Shown here: positions 8,808-18,779 of the stretch, piece after piece | Layout of the letters: every line of letters begins with the position of its first letter | Position numbering within the stretch: position 1 is the stretch's first letter | Origin: Akkermansiaceae bacterium UBA2381 | GTDB lineage: Bacteria; Verrucomicrobiota; Verrucomicrobiia; Verrucomicrobiales; DEV007 | Assembly: GCA_002344215.1 (NCBI GenBank) | Contig: DDSV01000022.1 | Location: 8,925-72,924, forward strand | Length of the DNA stretch: 64,000 nucleotides | Reading direction: 5' to 3' | Position numbers and translations under genes: made by a program | Notes under the pieces: generated by a model | The model's database searches: none | The model's input: only the letters and a program-made list of their open reading frames with translations | Told to the model about the DNA's origin: nothing

Positions 8808-9632
8808 ATGATTGATGCCCATCTCCACCTTCAGGACCTCCGCTTCCCTGAAGATCTCTCCGGGGTGATGGAGACCCTGCGGGAAGCAGGTATCTCACGA
8901 ATCGTAGTCAACGGAACCTGCCCCGAAGATTGGGGCCGCGTCGCGGAACTGGCGGATACCTTTTCCGAAATCATTCCCTCCTTCGGGCTTCACCCGTGGA
9001 AGGTGAACGGCGTCCCTCGCGAATGGAAGGACGAACTCGAAGACCTGCTTCTCCGCTACCCCGGAGCCGGCGTCGGAGAAGTCGGGCTGGATCGATGGAT
9101 CAAAGGTCACGATCTCGAATCCCAATCCCGCTGTTTCCAAACCCAACTGGAAATGGCAGGTCGTCTTGACCGCCCCCTCTCGATCCACTGCCTCCAGGCC
9201 TGGGGACACCTGCGTGAATGCCTCGAGCAGGCGGGGTCGATTCCCCCCTTTCTCCTTCACTCCTTTGGCGGTCCGGCGGAGATGATTGATGACTTTGTTG
9301 AACGCGGCGCTTTCTTTTCGCTCTCCGGTTATTTCTTTCGGGCGGAAAAGGCGGAAAAGCTCCGGGTCTTTGAGAAAATTCCTGAGGACCGGATCCTCCT
9401 TGAGACCGACGCTCCGGATATGATGCCACCAGCGGAACTGGTCCTTCGTGCCATGCCGGATCAAGAGGAGAACGGACCTCTGAACCACCCCGTGAATCTG
9501 GCCTCGATTTATCAGGCGTTCGCAGACTGGCGCGGACTTGACCTCGAAACCGTCATTCGCCTGATGCGGGTGAATTTCGATTCCTGGTTCCGGACGGGAA
9601 ATCGCTCCGAAGTCAGGGCGGATTCGGCTTAA
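8808..9632 (+). CDS. TatD-family metal-dependent hydrolase
   Basis: The 274-residue product is a TIM-barrel amidohydrolase of the TatD type. It has the N-terminal metal motif IDAHLHL, the GVGEVGLDRW segment with the metal-bridging Glu, HCLQAWG, LLHSFGG, and the closing ILLETDAPDM. TatD proteins are Mg2+-dependent nucleases or deoxyribonucleases in the cytoplasm. The ATG at 8808 follows the sufE stop by four bases. The gene ends four bases into the end of the convergent kinase gene. Confidence 0.9.
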   Translation: MIDAHLHLQDLRFPEDLSGVMETLREAGISRIVVNGTCPEDWGRVAELADTFSEIIPSFGLHPWKVNGVPREWKDELEDLLLRYPGAGVGEVGLDRWIKGHDLESQSRCFQTQLEMAGRLDRPLSIHCLQAWGHLRECLEQAGSIPPFLLHSFGGPAEMIDDFVERGAFFSLSGYFFRAEKAEKLRVFEKIPEDRILLETDAPDMMPPAELVLRAMPDQEENGPLNHPVNLASIYQAFADWRGLDLETVIRLMRVNFDSWFRTGNRSEVRADSA

Positions 9633-11242
9633 TACGAAAGGACGGACTCCATCACCTCCGCGAGGGTGTCCATCGAATACGGCTTCGGCAGGATTCCCAT
9701 GAAGCCGGCGGAATCATCGAGATCCACCTTGTCGTCCTCAAAATATCCGCTCGTCGCCACGATCCGCGCGGTGGGGTCGAGCCTTCGAATCTCACGGGCA
9801 ACGTCCATGCCCGTCAACCCTCCGGGCAGCGTCATATCCAGCAACACCGCGTCTATCGGTTCGGCCGAATCGAGATGTTCCCGGTAGACCGCGATCGCTC
9901 CTTCGCCATTGGGCGAGTGCAGACTCTCGAATCCCAGATGTTTGAGGAGGCCTCGCGTCGCTCTCGCCACGTCGACCTGGTCCTCGACGATGAGAATGCG
10001 ACCGCCACCTGAAACCGGCTGGGTCAGCGAAGGCCCGCTCTTCCTCAACGGAGCAGCGAAGGTCTGATTCGGATCCGCCGGAGCATCAGTCGAGGGGAGG
10101 AAAACAAGGAACTCCGTTCCCACCCCCACTCGTGAGGCCACTCGAATGGCTCCGCCATGGCGCTCGACAATGTCCTGACACGAAGCAAGCCCGAAGCCGC
10201 TACCGTTTGCTTTTGTCGTAAAGTCAGGATCAAAGATCCGCGACAACTGATGCTCGGGTATCCCGCAGCCCCGGTCTTTCACCGACGCCACTGTGTAACG
10301 TCCCGGAGGCATCGAATAAGGATTTTCCGAGACCAGATTCGCATTTCCCGCAGTGATGCTGATCATCCCGCCACTCGGCATAGCCTGCCGGGCGTTGATG
10401 ACCAGATTGTGAAGGACTTGATAGATCTGCGTCGGGTCACCCTCCACACAGCGAAGCCCGGCCGGGATGGAAATCCGGCAGCGTATTCCGGAACCGGCCG
10501 AACAGAGCCTTGAAACCCGCTTGAGGAGATCGCCCAATTCAATGACCCGCTTGGTTTCCCGCACCCCCCGGGTGAAAGCCAGCATCTGATGCGCGAGGAT
10601 TTCGGCATCTCCCAGGGCGAGATGGGCCTCGTCAATGTAGGTCTGAACCTTCGTCCCTGCAGGACTCTCAAGGGCGGCGAGCTCGAGATTCGACTTGATC
10701 GTCTGGAGAGCATTCTTGAAGTCGTGGGCAACACCCCCGGCGGCTAACGAAATGGATTCCGTGCGCACCGTCTCGTAGTCGCTTTCAGAGGAATCCCCAC
10801 GCCTGCCCCTCGCGTGATCGGCGCTCGATCCCTCCGTCTTCTGAACCGGCGGCACCGGCTTCACGGTCAGGGTAAAGAAACTCCCGGGGCAGTTTTCCCG
10901 ATTCGTCGCGCGAATCGTCCAGTGACAGTGACGTTTGGTTCCCCCGTTTCTCATTAGTATCCGGTCCATGAAACAATGGTTCGGACGGGTCGCGATAACG
11001 GGCAGTTTTTCAATCAAGCCGGGAAGATCAGAGCGTTCATAAAGAAGGCCGAGGGGTGATCCCATGAGAGAACCGATTTCATAGCCGGAGAGCCTTGCGA
11101 TCGCTTCGTTGGCGTAGACAATTTTCGGCCCCAGCGGCGTGGTCGACCTCGCCTCGATCACAAGAATCCCGAGAGCACTATCAGGAACGCTCTCACCGGA
11201 CGTCGGGCGCGATACCGGCTTGCTCTGTTCGACCAGACTCAT
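9629..11242 (-). CDS. PAS-domain hybrid sensor histidine kinase with receiver domain
   Basis: The 537-residue soluble protein has a PAS domain (about 25-130, IVYANEAIARLSGYE), then a HisKA-type dimerisation helix with the phospho-acceptor in GVAHDFKNALQTI. The HATPase domain shows VINARQAMPSGG, DRGCGIPEHQLSRIF and GSGFGLASCQDIVERHGG. A C-terminal receiver carries the acidic pair in ILIVEDQVDV and the phospho-Asp in VLLDMTLPGG. No transmembrane segment is visible, so it senses an internal signal. There is no adjacent response regulator, so output probably goes by phosphotransfer elsewhere. Confidence 0.9.
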   Translation of the reverse strand: MSLVEQSKPVSRPTSGESVPDSALGILVIEARSTTPLGPKIVYANEAIARLSGYEIGSLMGSPLGLLYERSDLPGLIEKLPVIATRPNHCFMDRILMRNGGTKRHCHWTIRATNRENCPGSFFTLTVKPVPPVQKTEGSSADHARGRRGDSSESDYETVRTESISLAAGGVAHDFKNALQTIKSNLELAALESPAGTKVQTYIDEAHLALGDAEILAHQMLAFTRGVRETKRVIELGDLLKRVSRLCSAGSGIRCRISIPAGLRCVEGDPTQIYQVLHNLVINARQAMPSGGMISITAGNANLVSENPYSMPPGRYTVASVKDRGCGIPEHQLSRIFDPDFTTKANGSGFGLASCQDIVERHGGAIRVASRVGVGTEFLVFLPSTDAPADPNQTFAAPLRKSGPSLTQPVSGGGRILIVEDQVDVARATRGLLKHLGFESLHSPNGEGAIAVYREHLDSAEPIDAVLLDMTLPGGLTGMDVAREIRRLDPTARIVATSGYFEDDKVDLDDSAGFMGILPKPYSMDTLAEVMESVLSY

Positions 11243-11305
11243 CAGGAATGCGGTAGGGAATAGCAGAAGACAGCGTTCAAGAATACTGATATTCCATAAC
11301 AGAGG

Positions 11306-11331
11306 AAATTTAATTAAGAAAGCTTAAATTT
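11306..11331. terminator. AT-rich inverted repeat between the membrane-protein and kinase genes
   Basis: Two 8-base arms, AAATTTAA at 11306-11313 and TTAAATTT at 11324-11331, form a perfect inverted repeat with a 10-base loop, in the roughly 200-base gap between two minus-strand genes. It could end the transcript of the upstream 554-residue membrane-protein gene or be an operator for the kinase gene. I cannot separate these from sequence. Confidence 0.3.
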
Positions 11332-11450
11332 CTCGTATTTTACAAAAAGTGACGATCGCTCCGGAGAAGTGCTGGTAGGCCGGAGATTGAGGGGTTCTCC
11401 GGCTGGCTGCGGGGAGCTGCCAACAACAAGATCGAGAACCCCGTGGATTC

Positions 11451-13115
11451 TCAGTGGGTGCAGCACATCGGGCCTTCGAGGCTCTCAAGTCGGCGGAACC
11501 AGACGAACTTCCGTTGCAGGAGCGGCAGAGGTTCAAAGGCCTGCTCGTCGCCGTAGATTTCTCCGTTGCGACGACCGAGCGAGAGCTCTTTGCCCTGGCG
11601 GAGATAGGTTACTTCAAAATCGTCCGGCATTTCGCTGACGAGTCTTCGAAATTCAAACCACGGGATGACATGATGGCCGACGTTGGCAAACTGTTGAATG
11701 CCCCTCGGTCGTTTTGATGGACCGAGAATATTCGGCGCCGACTCCAGCACCTCGACCATGTCCGTCTGCAGCTTGAAGAGGTCAATCCGCTTGAGAAACA
11801 TATGGTTACCCTCAGCCTCGGAACGCAGGTTGCTGTACATCGAGAAAGAGGTCTGGGTCCGCCCTCCCAGCCAGGGGTAGACGCCGTTCAGTAAAATGGG
11901 AATCAACCCTACCCAGGCGAGGGACCAGCGAGCCCGGTTCGGAAGGGTTCGGTCCGCCTTCCCCGCTTTCCAACCTGCCAGCAGGAAGCAGGCACCAATC
12001 CAGCAACCCCAGGCAAAGAAGGCAAAAAAGCCAATGCGGTTCGCTTTGTAGAAGACCGCGTAGCTGCGCTCGATCGTGAGATACAAGCCGATTTGAATGA
12101 TCAGGGTGATGAAGAATCCCCATAAGACAAGGCCTCTGGCCCGACGTCGCCCTCGTTCGACGTCTCCACGGCCGAGCCATTGCATTTGCCTGTCCCAAAG
12201 AGCCTGGAGCTGAATCCCCCAGGTTGAGGGAAGGAAGAAGACGAGGAGAGCGAGAATGAGGGAGGTGAAACTGAAAATCCCCGCCGCCGGATGGATCGAG
12301 AGCCAGAGGTGAAATCCTATCGCCAGCGCAAAACCAGCCAGGCGGGTTGGCCGGAAAAACAGCAGAAGCGGAATTCCCAGCTCAAAGACGAGCGAACCGG
12401 CCGCGGTCATTTTCAAAATCCAGGGCGCCGTAGGCACAAGACCGCCAAAGTAGGCGGCAATCTCGCGGTGAAGCTGGGCGGCACACGAAACGTCGATATT
12501 GAAATAATCCCAGTTCAACTTCTGGATCACCGCCCAGAGATACATGATCCCCACCGCCACACGAATGACGGGAGCAAAGCGGTCCAGATAGTTCTCCCCC
12601 GCACCAACGATCGGACTTCTGAAGAGCAGGCGCCAGATCGACACCACCAGAAAAAGCGTCGTAAGAGCACCTAGGAGCGGGCCCTTCGGAACCCCGGGAA
12701 CGGTAAAATAGAGCACTTTAACAAGGATGGCGACGAGGACCGGGAGAAGTCTCGAACTCCACCCCCGCGCGACAGCACTCAACTGGCTCCGTCCGGGATT
12801 GGCGATGAAGAAACCCGCCATCGCAATCAACATGATGACATGCAGCATGCCCTCATAGAGAATGTGATTGGGAACGAAGGGGAGCTTGTGCCAGAGATTC
12901 AACAGTGAGGCGATCACCATCACCCCGAACCGCAGCACACACGAAGGCTGGTAGATCACGGCAAAGGTGGCGAGTACCAGAATCCAGCCCTGCCATGACT
13001 CCGTCCAGAAAGTGAAGGCCAGTTGGTGGACCAGGGTCGTCACCGCCCAGATCAGGGCGAAAACCGGGAACCGCTGGTAGTCACCGACGGAAGGTCTGGA
13101 AGAATCTTGCGGCAT
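11451..13115 (-). CDS. HTTM-like multi-pass membrane protein
   Basis: The 554-residue protein has about twelve hydrophobic helices and a soluble C-terminal part of about 150 residues. The central block, from DRFAPVIRVAVGIMYLWA through NWDYFNID, LVFELGIPLLLFF and GFHLWLSIHPAAG, resembles the HTTM (vitamin-K-dependent gamma-carboxylase-like) membrane fold. The substrate is unknown and the family call rests on these motifs only. It precedes the kinase gene on the same strand by about 200 bases. Confidence 0.6.
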   Translation of the reverse strand: MPQDSSRPSVGDYQRFPVFALIWAVTTLVHQLAFTFWTESWQGWILVLATFAVIYQPSCVLRFGVMVIASLLNLWHKLPFVPNHILYEGMLHVIMLIAMAGFFIANPGRSQLSAVARGWSSRLLPVLVAILVKVLYFTVPGVPKGPLLGALTTLFLVVSIWRLLFRSPIVGAGENYLDRFAPVIRVAVGIMYLWAVIQKLNWDYFNIDVSCAAQLHREIAAYFGGLVPTAPWILKMTAAGSLVFELGIPLLLFFRPTRLAGFALAIGFHLWLSIHPAAGIFSFTSLILALLVFFLPSTWGIQLQALWDRQMQWLGRGDVERGRRRARGLVLWGFFITLIIQIGLYLTIERSYAVFYKANRIGFFAFFAWGCWIGACFLLAGWKAGKADRTLPNRARWSLAWVGLIPILLNGVYPWLGGRTQTSFSMYSNLRSEAEGNHMFLKRIDLFKLQTDMVEVLESAPNILGPSKRPRGIQQFANVGHHVIPWFEFRRLVSEMPDDFEVTYLRQGKELSLGRRNGEIYGDEQAFEPLPLLQRKFVWFRRLESLEGPMCCTH

Positions 13116-13170
13116 GGGTGACGGACTTTGACCTCAACCACCCGTTTCAGCAATACTCAAAATTTCCCGC

Positions 13171-15312
13171 TTAATGGGAGTTGCAGAACTTCCTGGGAAT
13201 GAGGTCGTGAGGCACAGCCTCGACATAGACACAACCTCGCGCCTTGCACACTTCACCCGCGAGGAGGCCGCTCTCCCGACACAGTTCCATTGAAATGACC
13301 TCCTCCGGCTCGGCAAAGTCGGTGAACTCGTACCCGATCCGCTGCGCCTCGATCATGATGTCGTTCCACACCGGAAGGGCGATGCGCCCGCCATAAGCGC
13401 CCTCCATGATTTTTCCGGGCTGATCGAGACCGATCCAGACGCCGGCGGAGAGCCGGCTGGTGTAACCAACGAACCAGGCATCCTGATAATCATTGGTGGT
13501 TCCGGTTTTGCCGCCGGCAGGAGCATCGAATCCGAGGTCTCTAACCCCGGCTGCCGTGCCGCCTTCCTCAAGAACTTTTTTAAGAATGTTGGAAGTCAGC
13601 CAGGCAGCGCCCGGCGAGAGAACCCGGTAATTCACATCCCCATGCTCATAGAGAACGCTGCCGTCCCGATCCGTGACAGATTCAATGAAAAACGGTTCAT
13701 GTCGCACTCCACCGGTGGCAAAAACCGAGTAGGCACTCGTCACATCCCTGACATTCGCCCCAACGGTTCCGATATAAATCGGAGCGGACGGCTCGGCCCG
13801 CTCCAGTTCCCCGAGACCGGCGTGTTCCATCATGGCAATGACACTTTCGATTCCGGCCCGTTCACCCACCCGGACGGTCATAGTGTTGCGGGACTTGATC
13901 AACCCGGTCTCGACGGGAAGCATGGCACCGTAGACGCCGTCGGCATTTTCCGGATTCCATCCAAAGCGGTCCCAACTTATCTCGCCCGGGGCAATCGCCC
14001 CGTCGCTGATGAGCATTCCCGGAAAAAGCCCCCGCTCGAAGGCGGTTCCGTAGACAAGCGGTTTGAAAATGGACCCCATGGGCCGCTGTGACTGAATGGC
14101 CCGGTTAAAGGCACTGTGTTGAAAATCCCGGCCACCCACCGCGGCCCGCACCGCCCCGGTGAAGTTCTCGATCACCACGGTCGCCGCCTGTAGGTAGGCA
14201 GGATCGCCGGCACGATGAGCGGCAAAGACCGGATGCGGATACCCTTTCTGATTTTCGAGCTCGCCAAGCCGGGTCGACACAGCCTGCTCGGCCGCCGACT
14301 GCAGGCGGGTGTCAAAGGTCGTCCTGATAGACAACCCGCCCACTCCAACGAGTGAGGGGAACATTTCATCGACCCGGTCACCGACCATCTTCAGGAGGTA
14401 GCTCTGCTCCGAGATCTTGGCCTGGCGTTTCAGCATTCCCATCCATCGCTCTTGCGGAAGCACAACGGGTCGGGCCGATTCGCTGGCGGCTACCTCCGCT
14501 TCCGTGATCAGCCCTTCGTCCGCCATCCGCAGAAGCGTGCTTCTCATCTCACGAAGCGCCGCCTCGTAGTTGCGAAACGGGGAGAATCCGTTGGGAGCGC
14601 GGATCACGCCGGCAATCATCGCCGCCTCAGGCAGGGTGAGATCGGAGGCTGGTTTCCCGAAGTAACCCTGCGCGGCCTGCTCGATCCCGTTCATTCCCGT
14701 TCCGAGAAAGACACGATTGATGTAGTGCGTCAGAATCTCATCCTTGGAGAAATGTTTTTCGATCCGCCGGGCGAGCGCCATTTCGAGAAGCTTTCGCTGA
14801 ATCGTTCGTCCGCTGAGGGCAAAGGCCATGCGGGTTAGCTGCATGGTTAGAGTGCTGGCACCCTGAACGGTACGCTTCTCCTTCAAATTCCTGAGCCAGG
14901 CCCGAATGAGCCCGCGGTGATCGATCCCATGATGCTGGTAAAAGCGGGAATCCTCTCTCGCGATGAGCGCTTGAATAAAGTGAGGCGAAACCTGATCCAG
15001 GGTCACCGGCGTCCCGACATTCTCCCCGTGAAGATAACCGACGAGCACACCGGTCGCATCGGTCACCTTCGACTCCATCGGCATTCGTCCCGCCGCCGTG
15101 ATATCGTAGGTGGCCGCAAGACGGGAATACTGAAACAGCACCATGGCCGCGATGAGAAGTCCGGCGCAGGCGGCAAAGAGCCCCACCACTATGATCCAGC
15201 GGACCAGCGGATGACGCAGAAAACCTCGCTTTGTTTGCCTGGAAGACAGCCCGGCACGGGATTTACGAGGCGTCGTGATCCGTTTGCGTGAGCTCTTTCC
15301 TGAACGTGCCAT
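13171..15312 (-). CDS. Class A penicillin-binding protein (PBP1A-type)
   Basis: The 713-residue enzyme polymerises and cross-links peptidoglycan. A basic cytoplasmic tail and one transmembrane helix (WIIVVGLFAACAGLLIAAMV) are followed by the GT51 glycosyltransferase domain with IAREDSRFYQHHGID, GASTLTMQLTR and the YFGKPASDLTLPEAAMIAG segment. The transpeptidase domain has SxxK in RPMGSIFKPLVYG, SRN in LIKSRNTMTV and KTG in GGKTGTTNDYQDAWFVGY. The tail has four Cys. Start MARSGKSSRKR at 15312 is chosen over an ATG nine bases upstream. It lies 42 bases downstream of rapA. Confidence 0.93.
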   Translation of the reverse strand: MARSGKSSRKRITTPRKSRAGLSSRQTKRGFLRHPLVRWIIVVGLFAACAGLLIAAMVLFQYSRLAATYDITAAGRMPMESKVTDATGVLVGYLHGENVGTPVTLDQVSPHFIQALIAREDSRFYQHHGIDHRGLIRAWLRNLKEKRTVQGASTLTMQLTRMAFALSGRTIQRKLLEMALARRIEKHFSKDEILTHYINRVFLGTGMNGIEQAAQGYFGKPASDLTLPEAAMIAGVIRAPNGFSPFRNYEAALREMRSTLLRMADEGLITEAEVAASESARPVVLPQERWMGMLKRQAKISEQSYLLKMVGDRVDEMFPSLVGVGGLSIRTTFDTRLQSAAEQAVSTRLGELENQKGYPHPVFAAHRAGDPAYLQAATVVIENFTGAVRAAVGGRDFQHSAFNRAIQSQRPMGSIFKPLVYGTAFERGLFPGMLISDGAIAPGEISWDRFGWNPENADGVYGAMLPVETGLIKSRNTMTVRVGERAGIESVIAMMEHAGLGELERAEPSAPIYIGTVGANVRDVTSAYSVFATGGVRHEPFFIESVTDRDGSVLYEHGDVNYRVLSPGAAWLTSNILKKVLEEGGTAAGVRDLGFDAPAGGKTGTTNDYQDAWFVGYTSRLSAGVWIGLDQPGKIMEGAYGGRIALPVWNDIMIEAQRIGYEFTDFAEPEEVISMELCRESGLLAGEVCKARGCVYVEAVPHDLIPRKFCNSH

Positions 15313-15354
15313 CAAATACAAAGGGAATCCTGCCTTCCCGGGTTATCACCAGTA

Positions 15355-18165
15355 TCACGCCATCGCGAGAATGAGCCTAACGGAATCCATCCTCAGGGGT
15401 GTCTCACCCAGATACCGGGTCAGTTCGGTCTTCGCCTTTCCGAGCAGGTCGACTTCCTCATCCCGAACCGGGTGCCCCATTTCCCTCAGTCGGACGAGAC
15501 GCTCGACCTCGGCACCGAGCTTCTCATTCATTTTCTCAATGGCCGCAGCCCGGATTTCATCGGCGAGATTCTCCGACTCCTGATTGGCGACTTCCAGAAG
15601 GGGCGGGATCGTCGCCCGGAGTGCTTTTGACTTCTCCCGGAGAAAAGTGCTCGGACCGGGTCTTCCGTCCCGGCGGATCTTCTCAAGATCAAAGTCAGCG
15701 GTGCGATTCCGACCTTTCTGATCGACGATGACGCGAACCGGCTTGGACGGGAGAAATCGCTCGGCGTGAAGATACTCCGGGGCGACACATTCGAGAACGC
15801 AGACCGTTTCGACCATGAGCAGTTGTTCTCCGGCATTCTCGAGACGGAAAAACGCGGCGTTTCCGCGATCCGTTGAAATGAGGCTTTCCAGCGCACTCAT
15901 CACCATGGGGTGATCCGAGGTGAGGAACGTGATCTCCTCCCGGGCAAGGGCCAGGGTGCGATCAAAGGTCACCGAAAGCCCGTCCTCCGGCAAACCGGGG
16001 AATGCATCCGCTGAAAAGAGATGCTCCGGAGTGAGCACGTAACTGCGATCCCCCAGATCATCCACCGTCACGCCGAAATGATCGAAGACTTTCAGCATGA
16101 GGTGCTCTAGGCGGTTATCCTCGTCGAGCGATTCGATCCGGGAGACGAGTGCCTGCCCCTGATCACGGTCAAAGGAACTGATTTCGAGAAGGTGATCCCT
16201 CCCTTCTTCCAACTCCTTGTCGAGCTTCTTCTTGTAATCTCTTGTGCGATCGAGGAGGTCGGGAAGAGCCTCCTCGCGTTCAACCGGATCACCCTCCATG
16301 AGACGCTCAAGTTCTTCGCGGAACTCGCGTTCGATGGTGCCCGCCCCGTGCAGGGTGTGCTCAAAGGCACCCAGTCCCCGGTGATACCAGAGCGCTTTCA
16401 ACTCCTCCGCCGTCCCCTCCACAAAGGGGACATGGATATGAATGTCCTCCGTTTGCCCGATCCGGTCGAGACGTCCAATCCGCTGCTCGAGCAGGCCGGG
16501 GTCGGAAGGCAGGTCGAAAAGGACGAGGTGATGGGCAAACTGGAAATTGCGCCCTTCGGATCCAATCTCGGAGCAAATGAGAATGCGGGCTCCCATTTCC
16601 TCGTCGGCGAACCAGGCTGCGTTTTTGTCGCGCTGGAGGAGCGAGAGTCCCTCGTGGAACATCGTTGCCTGGGCACTGATGCGTTCACGCAAAGCAGCTT
16701 CAATCGCTTCGACCGTCTCCCGGGCATGGGCAATGAGCAGAAATTTGGAATCCGGATTGGAACGCAGCAGAGCGGCCAGCCAGTCCATTTTGGAGGTGAA
16801 TACCTCCTCCTCCTCGCAAGCCAGGGGTGAGAGATGGGCGACCCGGGTGGGAAAGGTGTCGAGAACGAGACGCCGGTTCCGGAAAAGCACCCGTCCCGGT
16901 CCATGCAAATCGATGAGCGCATGACGACAGGCATCGCGTCGGGCCGGGGTTTCATCCTCCTTCAATTTGGCGGACGTTTCCTTTCCAAGCAGTGAAGCGA
17001 TGGCCTTGAGGTCCTTTGCTGAGAGCGGCTTCTCCGAGCGCAAATGATCGGCCAGATCTGAAATCGCCCGGTACTTGTCGGACTCGAGAATAAACTCATT
17101 CAAATCCGAGAATCGGGCCGGATCGAGGAGACGGAGCCGGGCAAAGTGGCCCTCGCGGCCGAGTTGCTCGGGCGTCGCGGTAAGAAGGAGAAGTCCCGTT
17201 GAATTTTTGGCAATCGCCTCGACCGCATCATATTCGGGGCTGGAGGACTCGACACTCCATTCAAGGTGATGCGCCTCGTCAACAATGGTGAGATCCCACG
17301 CCCCCGCCGCCGCCTGGGCTGCCCGTCCGGGATGCGAAGCGATCCACGAGGTGGCACAGAGAATGAGTTGATCATCAAAAAACGGATTGATCGGCTCCCC
17401 GGTCTCACCTGCCCCTGCCTCCCCGGTCTCAATCGCGAGGGCACGCTCTTCATCAAAAATGGCGAAAGAAAGGGCAAAGCGCCGGTAGAGTTCAACGAAC
17501 CACTGGTTCACCAGCGCATCAGGCACGAGAATGAGGATCCGCGAGGCCCTTCCGCACAGATGGAGGCGATGGAGGATGAGACAGGCCTCGATCGTTTTTC
17601 CCAGACCGACCTCGTCGGCAAGAAGAACCCGCGGCGCCGGCCGGTTCGCGACTTCCTCTGCAATGAAAAGCTGATGGGGAATCAGGGAAATGCGTCCCCC
17701 TATCAGTCCCCTGACATCGCCGGCACGGGCTTCGTGTTGACTCCGGATCGCCGACTGCCGCAGGGCCCAGAGGCGCGGATCGTCGCTTATCCCTGAGAGC
17801 AGCCGCTGCTCGGGCCTTTGCACATTCATCGTGTCAGACAGACCGCTCTCGGGAAGCTCCCGCCCCTCCGGGTCGACATAGATGAGCCGCTTTTCGTCCT
17901 CACGAACCTGCGCCACGTGAAAGGCGTTCCCTTCCTGATCCTTGACCGTGTCTCCGGGCTCGAAAACGACCCGACGCAAAGGCGCGTTGCGGGCGGCATA
18001 GGTGAGCGTCTCTCCCACGGCCGGATAAAAAGCTTTCACATGGGTGAGGTCGGCGGAAAGGATCAGGGCAAGACCGAACTCAGTCTGGGTCTCACTTATC
18101 CAGCGCTGGCCCGTGGCAAACTGGGATGGATCGACTGTATCGGTTTGATAACGCGAGGCTCTCAT
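15355..18165 (-). CDS. rapA: RapA-like SNF2-family ATPase (RNA polymerase recycling)
   Basis: The 936-residue protein matches RapA in length and domain order. N-terminal Tudor-like SH3 subdomains (about 15-115) precede the SNF2 helicase core with LIPHQLFIAEEV, Walker A in LLADEVGLGKTIEA, DEAH box VDEAHHLEW and LLLTATP. The second RecA lobe includes ILICSEIGSEGRNFQFA and LLEQRIGRLDRIGQTEDI. RapA in other bacteria binds RNA polymerase and reactivates it after termination. The C-terminal third, with ANQESENLADEIRAAA, also fits. The product sits in the cytoplasm. Confidence 0.92.
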   Translation of the reverse strand: MRASRYQTDTVDPSQFATGQRWISETQTEFGLALILSADLTHVKAFYPAVGETLTYAARNAPLRRVVFEPGDTVKDQEGNAFHVAQVREDEKRLIYVDPEGRELPESGLSDTMNVQRPEQRLLSGISDDPRLWALRQSAIRSQHEARAGDVRGLIGGRISLIPHQLFIAEEVANRPAPRVLLADEVGLGKTIEACLILHRLHLCGRASRILILVPDALVNQWFVELYRRFALSFAIFDEERALAIETGEAGAGETGEPINPFFDDQLILCATSWIASHPGRAAQAAAGAWDLTIVDEAHHLEWSVESSSPEYDAVEAIAKNSTGLLLLTATPEQLGREGHFARLRLLDPARFSDLNEFILESDKYRAISDLADHLRSEKPLSAKDLKAIASLLGKETSAKLKEDETPARRDACRHALIDLHGPGRVLFRNRRLVLDTFPTRVAHLSPLACEEEEVFTSKMDWLAALLRSNPDSKFLLIAHARETVEAIEAALRERISAQATMFHEGLSLLQRDKNAAWFADEEMGARILICSEIGSEGRNFQFAHHLVLFDLPSDPGLLEQRIGRLDRIGQTEDIHIHVPFVEGTAEELKALWYHRGLGAFEHTLHGAGTIEREFREELERLMEGDPVEREEALPDLLDRTRDYKKKLDKELEEGRDHLLEISSFDRDQGQALVSRIESLDEDNRLEHLMLKVFDHFGVTVDDLGDRSYVLTPEHLFSADAFPGLPEDGLSVTFDRTLALAREEITFLTSDHPMVMSALESLISTDRGNAAFFRLENAGEQLLMVETVCVLECVAPEYLHAERFLPSKPVRVIVDQKGRNRTADFDLEKIRRDGRPGPSTFLREKSKALRATIPPLLEVANQESENLADEIRAAAIEKMNEKLGAEVERLVRLREMGHPVRDEEVDLLGKAKTELTRYLGETPLRMDSVRLILAMA

Positions 18166-18301
18166 AGAAAGGGGGCAAAAGAGTCAGAAGGGTAGCTCGT
18201 TTCGGGCATTGTGCCACCCCCGGCAACAGTAAAATTACGCTCCTTTGTTTTGCTGCTGAAATTTAACTTCCCGAGGCAGTTCAGATGGCTATGGTTCGGA
18301 T

Positions 18302-18763
18302 ATGTCGAAGCTATCCGCCCGCCTGCTCAAGGCTGTTCGCCCGCTCATTACAGGGATTTGCCCGATGTTGCTGGCCTTGACGTTCAGCAACTGCCGGACC
18401 CTACCGCGCGAAGTTCCCCTGAGGGATTTCACCACCGATGGATGCACCGGGGGTCCCGAAGGGACTCGCTGCGATCCCGACGCCTGGCTCCACGCCTGTC
18501 TTGAGCATGATTTCCGCTACTGGCAGGGCGGTACCCGGAAGCAGCGACGCGAGGCGGACATCCTCCTGCGCGAGCAGATCCGTGAAACGGGAAATCCCGG
18601 AATGGGCAACCTCGCCTTTGTCGCCGTTCGAGTCGGCGGTTCCGCCCTCTGGCCCACTCCGTTCCGCTGGGGTTACGGTTGGGAACAATATCCCCGTTTC
18701 TACCGACCTTTGACCGAAGAAGAGAAAAAGGCGGTTCGGAAAAAAGCGCCCGCGATCAACTAA
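18302..18763 (+). CDS. Secreted phospholipase A2-like small protein
   Basis: The 153-residue product has an N-terminal hydrophobic signal (about 12-30) and a Cys-containing mature domain. FTTDGCTGGPEGTRC is followed by ACLEHDFRYWQGGTRKQRRE and ADILLREQI. The Cys-x-x-His-Asp-x-x-Tyr pattern is that of the secreted phospholipase A2 catalytic helix (His-Asp pair), and ADILL matches its second conserved helix. The usual calcium loop is less clear. I infer a PLA2-like fold; activity is not proven. The gene diverges from rapA and is convergent with the next gene. Confidence 0.6.
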   Translation: MSKLSARLLKAVRPLITGICPMLLALTFSNCRTLPREVPLRDFTTDGCTGGPEGTRCDPDAWLHACLEHDFRYWQGGTRKQRREADILLREQIRETGNPGMGNLAFVAVRVGGSALWPTPFRWGYGWEQYPRFYRPLTEEEKKAVRKKAPAIN

Positions 18764-18779
18764 CACAATACTCTTCCGC

